64,000 bases of DNA from Flavobacterium rivuli WB 3.3-2 = DSM 21788 (lineage in GTDB: Bacteria > Bacteroidota > Bacteroidia > Flavobacteriales > Flavobacteriaceae), in the NCBI RefSeq assembly GCF_000378485.1, contig NZ_KB899966.1:434001-498000 (forward strand). The letters are read 5' to 3'. The notes beneath the pieces are model-generated. The model was given only the letters and a program-made list of their open reading frames with translations, was not told where the DNA came from and ran no database searches. The translations under genes and the position numbers were made by a program. Shown here in pieces: positions 61,044 through 64,000 of the stretch (position 1 is its first letter; the number at the start of each line of letters is the position of its first letter).

Positions 61044-61547
61044 TTATTTTTTAAGTGAAATTAAAAGCTCGTCTAAATTTCTCATAGCAGCAGATAATCC
61101 TTCTTTAAAACCCATATTAATAATTGCTTCGAGTTGTGCAACATTATCAAACGAATTGGTTATCTCCACCAATGTTGTATTACCTTTATCTGTAAAGCTT
61201 ACCTCCCATTTAGACTTTGGCATGGATTCGTTAACATTACCATCTTCATCGGTAAAAGCATCTACACCCACATAGCTCTTTTGAAAATCAATAGATTTAT
61301 AAGTCGCTACCGACCAATGAACTTCACCATTAGGACCTTTCATAGCATAGAGCCATTGGCCGCCTACTTTAAAGTCCATTCTTTTAGTATGGGCTTTCCA
61401 TGGTTTTGGTGCCCACCACTGGTCAAGTAGTTCGCTTGTGGTATAAGCATCCCAAATTAACGGCAGAGCTGCGGCAAATTCCCTTTGTATTTTGATAGTT
61501 TTATTCTCTTTATCTACAATAAAATTAAACGTTGAATTGTTGTCCAT
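61044..61547 (-). CDS. SRPBCC domain protein (AHSA1/polyketide cyclase-like)
   Basis: 167 residues. IQREFAAALPLIWDAYTTSELLDQWWAPKPWKAHT (about 24-58) and WSVATYKSID, then MGFKEGLSAAMRNLDEL at the end, are the AHSA1/START-like signatures. A hydrophobic cavity fold for small molecules. It heads the operon with DoxX and the frameshifted SRPBCC gene, a pattern seen in Bacteroidota. Ligand unknown. Confidence 0.88.
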   Translation of the reverse strand: MDNNSTFNFIVDKENKTIKIQREFAAALPLIWDAYTTSELLDQWWAPKPWKAHTKRMDFKVGGQWLYAMKGPNGEVHWSVATYKSIDFQKSYVGVDAFTDEDGNVNESMPKSKWEVSFTDKGNTTLVEITNSFDNVAQLEAIINMGFKEGLSAAMRNLDELLISLKK

Positions 61548-61745
61548 ATATTGTTATTTTTAAGTTTTTATAGTTTGATCAATTCTTTTACGCAAATGTT
61601 ATAGTATCAAATTTAGTAATAATATTATTATGCTCCACAGGTTTTATTTTAACAAACCGGGCAGGTTTAGGATAGCTAACCTGGGTAATAAAATACCAAT
61701 GGTATATTCTATAAAAGCAATTAAAAAAATATAGCAGATTATTCT

Positions 61746-61753
61746 TATTTTTG
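61746..61753 (+). promoter_or_regulatory. Candidate -7 element of the DUF1569 gene
   Basis: TATTTTTG, 18 bases before the ATG at 61772. It overlaps an alternative ATG at 61751, which is therefore unlikely. Confidence 0.4.
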
Positions 61754-61771
61754 CTTAAATTTAGTCCTGAC

Positions 61772-62221
61772 ATGGAAAGCTTATTCGACCCTAAGGGGAA
61801 CCAAAATATATTAGACCGCATTGATAATTTATCGCCTATTACCCTATCTCAATGGGGTAAAATGACGGTAAGCCAAATGCTGCTGCACTTACAAAAACCT
61901 ATAGATTTAGCGTACGGTACATTACATATTGCACCACACTGGAAAAGCTACTTTTTCGCAAAATCGTACAGGAAAAAACTTAATGACCCAAAATTATTCC
62001 ACAGGGACCAGTCTACCATAAAGGAATTTATTGTTAAAAATGAACCTAAATTTGAGGAAGCCAAACTGGCCCTTAAAGACTTAGTTGCTGTTTTTGCACG
62101 CGACGGTCATAAAGCTATTAAAAATACCCGCCACCCACTTATGGGCGAAATGACTCCTGAAGAATGGGATATACTGCAATGGAAACATTTAGATTATCAT
62201 TTAAAGCAGTTTGGGGTATAA
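61772..62221 (+). CDS. DUF1569 / DinB-like protein
   Basis: 149 residues from MESLFDPKGNQ. HPLMGEMTPEEWDILQWKHLDYHLKQFGV at the end and WGKMTVSQMLLHL (about 30-42) are the DUF1569 signatures; the His triad (HL, HP, KHLDYH) resembles the DinB metal site. Metal-dependent hydrolase or transferase role is possible but unproved. Confidence 0.88.
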   Translation: MESLFDPKGNQNILDRIDNLSPITLSQWGKMTVSQMLLHLQKPIDLAYGTLHIAPHWKSYFFAKSYRKKLNDPKLFHRDQSTIKEFIVKNEPKFEEAKLALKDLVAVFARDGHKAIKNTRHPLMGEMTPEEWDILQWKHLDYHLKQFGV

Positions 62222-62287
62222 TTATTTGGTAATGAGCTCAATGGTTTATGCATATTTCTTATCTTTATAAGAACCAAACATGCTGCC

Positions 62288-63334
62288 ATGAAACGTTTTT
62301 ACATTCTTATTTTTATGCTATCCCTGCCGTGCATGTGCTTTGCCCAAAAAAGCATTACAGGGAATGTAGTAAATGACGATCATAAAAATGACACACTGCT
62401 ATTTAAAAAAGGCAATGTGTCTCAAGCTTATTATCAGTATAAAGATCTTTCAGCAGGCGTTAAAGACGGATCATTTAAACTTAACCACTTTGATTATCCT
62501 CAACTATATTATATAGCCTGGGAAAGTGAGCGCGACAGCGTATCCTACTACATGGGAGAATATTTTCTTGAAAAAGATACAAAGAATCTTACTGTTGATA
62601 CCCACTATACAGCCGCTAAAGGTGATGGCACTGCTTTTGAAGAGTATCAAAATAAGTTTTTGCCTTTTATGCTTAAAGGTACTGCCTATAAATTTGCAGA
62701 CGAATTAATGCTTAATGATACGCCTTCTTTTATACAAAAGTTGAGTGCCTACACAAAGCAAAACCCTGATTCTTATTCTGCACTATGGCACCTAATAATT
62801 TTGCTCAGCGAAAAAGGCTATGGCAATGAATATGAAACCATTGCGGCACAGTTTAGTAAAACTTTAAAAAAATCGAAACCGTGGCAGGTATTAAATACCG
62901 AACTTAAACAGATCGTTATTCGGGACGGGAAAAAATTTCCGGAGATTACCCTTCAGGATGTTAACCTAAAACCTGCCAAAGTACAGCCAAAAGCTAAATA
63001 TACACTGGTAGATTTTTGGTGGAGCCGCTGCAAACCCTGCCTTGAACAAGTACCACATCTTAAAAAACTGTACAGTCAGTATAATAAAAGTGGTTTCGAT
63101 ATTATTGGCATTGCTGCCGATAACACTACACAGACAGACCTTTGGAAAAAACGAATTACAGATAACGAAATGCCCTGGAAAAATTACCTTGATGAAAATA
63201 AGGAGTTTACCTTTAGCCAAATGATTTTTTCTTTTCCTACCAACTATCTGTTAGACGAAAATAATGTGGTGATAAGAAAGAATATAAGCCCTGAAGAATT
63301 GGAGTTATTTTTAAAAGAAAATCTGCAGGTATAA
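62288..63334 (+). CDS. Secreted TlpA-like thioredoxin-family protein
   Basis: 348 residues with a signal peptide (1-19, ending CFA). N-terminal DUF4369-like region (about 20-115), a helical middle (about 120-200) and a C-terminal TlpA/AhpC domain (about 215-348) with FWWSRCKPCLEQVPHLKKL (Cys-Lys-Pro-Cys, about 249-252). This layout is usual for Bacteroidota periplasmic disulfide reductases. Stand-alone gene. Confidence 0.9.
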   Translation: MKRFYILIFMLSLPCMCFAQKSITGNVVNDDHKNDTLLFKKGNVSQAYYQYKDLSAGVKDGSFKLNHFDYPQLYYIAWESERDSVSYYMGEYFLEKDTKNLTVDTHYTAAKGDGTAFEEYQNKFLPFMLKGTAYKFADELMLNDTPSFIQKLSAYTKQNPDSYSALWHLIILLSEKGYGNEYETIAAQFSKTLKKSKPWQVLNTELKQIVIRDGKKFPEITLQDVNLKPAKVQPKAKYTLVDFWWSRCKPCLEQVPHLKKLYSQYNKSGFDIIGIAADNTTQTDLWKKRITDNEMPWKNYLDENKEFTFSQMIFSFPTNYLLDENNVVIRKNISPEELELFLKENLQV

Positions 63335-63406
63335 AGCAACCTGTGTTTACAATAACATGGTTTCTTACGCACCTTAATACTGCCAGTATACTGCCGTTTT
63401 GTTAAA

Positions 63407-63422
63407 TAACTTTGTAACTTTG
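63407..63422 (+). promoter_or_regulatory. Two tandem -7 elements before trmD
   Basis: TAACTTTG occurs at 63407-63414 and again directly after it at 63415-63422, 28-43 bases upstream of trmD. Either or both may be used; the -33 boxes are unclear. Confidence 0.45.
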
Positions 63423-63449
63423 CGCCTTTACAATTATGATACTTAAAAA

Positions 63450-64000
63450 ATGCGCATAGACATCATTACCGTTTTACCCGAATTATTAAGAAGCCCCTTT
63501 GAAGCCTCTATACTTAAGCGTGCCCAGGATAAAGGTATTGTTCAGGTACACGTACACAACCTTAGGGACTACAGCACTAACAAACATAAAAATGTAGACG
63601 ACTACCAGTTTGGCGGTGGTGCAGGCATGGTAATGATGATAGAGCCTATAGATACTATAATAAGCAAACTTAAGGCAGAGCGCGACTATGACGAGGTTAT
63701 TTACATGAGCCCCGATGGCGAAACTCTTAACCAACGCATGGCCAACAGCATGTCGTTACTGCAAAATATAATTATTTTGTGTGGGCATTATAAAGGTGTA
63801 GACCAGCGTGTGCGCGACCAGTTTATAACCAAAGAAATCTCTATAGGCGATTATGTACTGAGTGGTGGCGAACTTGCCGCTGCCGTAGTAGCAGATTCTA
63901 TTATACGACTTATTCCGGGTGTACTGAGCAATGAAACATCGGCCCTGACCGATAGTTTTCAGGATAACCTGCTTGCCCCGCCTGTATATACCCGCCCTGC
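63450..64000 (+). CDS. trmD: tRNA (guanine37-N1)-methyltransferase TrmD, first part
   Basis: The frame opens with [20 protein letters not shown] and runs to the window end (183 complete residues). [13 protein letters not shown] near 52-64, [13 protein letters not shown] near 110 and [15 protein letters not shown] near 130 form the SPOUT knot. TrmD methylates G37 of tRNAs to keep the frame. Window ends before the C-terminal part. Confidence 0.97.
   Translation, partial: MRIDIITVLPELLRSPFEASILKRAQDKGIVQVHVHNLRDYSTNKHKNVDDYQFGGGAGMVMMIEPIDTIISKLKAERDYDEVIYMSPDGETLNQRMANSMSLLQNIIILCGHYKGVDQRVRDQFITKEISIGDYVLSGGELAAAVVADSIIRLIPGVLSNETSALTDSFQDNLLAPPVYTRP

Noticed and set aside
1..64000. CRISPR arrays, prophage genes, transposases, tRNA or rRNA genes
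   Set aside because: No regularly spaced direct repeats, no phage or transposase domains in any frame, and no clover-leaf or rRNA sequence recognised in the gaps.

Overview
The window is a chromosomal stretch of an AT-rich member of the Bacteroidota, most likely a Flavobacterium or close relative (Flavobacteriaceae). The reasons are: A-rich leaders without Shine-Dalgarno sequences; repeated matches to the Bacteroidota promoter form TTG/TTTG-N(17-22)-TAnnTTTG; a TamB-like gene divergent from tsaD; a rluD-PASTA-ddl neighbourhood; a nusB-DUF1573-yajC operon; SusC-like and OMP beta-barrel receptors; a 310-residue long-form NusB; and a LytS/LytTR pair. Almost all of it is ordinary core chromosome. 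I see no prophage, insertion sequence, CRISPR array, rRNA or tRNA.

Layout. 1-7.4 kb: start of a TamB-like protein (runs off the left edge), tsaD-rsmE, rluD-PASTA, ddl, coaD. 7.4-11.7 kb: three consecutive zinc metallopeptidases (M14, M50-like, M1). 11.7-18.2 kb: a MenE-like ligase with a CPBP protease, ArsC-like reductase, an outer-membrane beta-barrel protein, purM. 18.3-26.4 kb: an AT-rich orphan, a PAP2 phosphatase, an aldo/keto reductase, a double OmpA protein, two small envelope proteins, and an MBL hydrolase divergent from a conserved 490-residue protein of unknown role. 26.5-28.6 kb: SymE-like protein, MTA/SAH nucleosidase and a frameshifted secreted transglutaminase. 28.6-32.1 kb: PAS-LuxR regulator, bcp/nth divergent pair, an ECF-type sigma factor with a 47-residue ORF behind it, a YdeI-like protein. 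32.4-37.8 kb: lipoprotein-type Gfo/Idh oxidoreductase, SemiSWEET, a TonB-dependent receptor and a lone receiver protein. 38.0-40.4 kb: a four-gene unit in which two thiol/sulfur proteins precede a LytS kinase and LytTR regulator. 41.1-45.4 kb: TauE/SafE permease, a GapN-like aldehyde dehydrogenase, small proteins, a uracil/hypoxanthine glycosylase. 45.5-51.9 kb: a stress and DNA-end-joining group (DUF892 with a histone-like tail, a duplicated membrane protein, Zn alcohol dehydrogenase, Ku, LigD). 51.9-64 kb: S41 protease, yajC-DUF1573-nusB, leucine dehydrogenase, ABC exporter, PUR-alpha-like protein, CsaA, a cyclophilin-FKBP fusion, an SRPBCC-DoxX-SRPBCC operon whose last gene is frameshifted, DUF1569, a TlpA-like protein and the start of trmD.

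The points most worth a second look are: Lys/Ala-rich tails in the DUF892, Ku and LigD proteins of one cluster, with dispersed-repeat DNA read in frame in both LigD linkers; the redox/sulfur-linked LytS-LytTR operon; two single-base frameshifts (transglutaminase, SRPBCC); the SymE-like ORF in front of the nucleosidase gene; and a GapN-like enzyme lacking the usual general-base glutamate. I cannot show that any of these is an undescribed system; they are the strongest candidates here.
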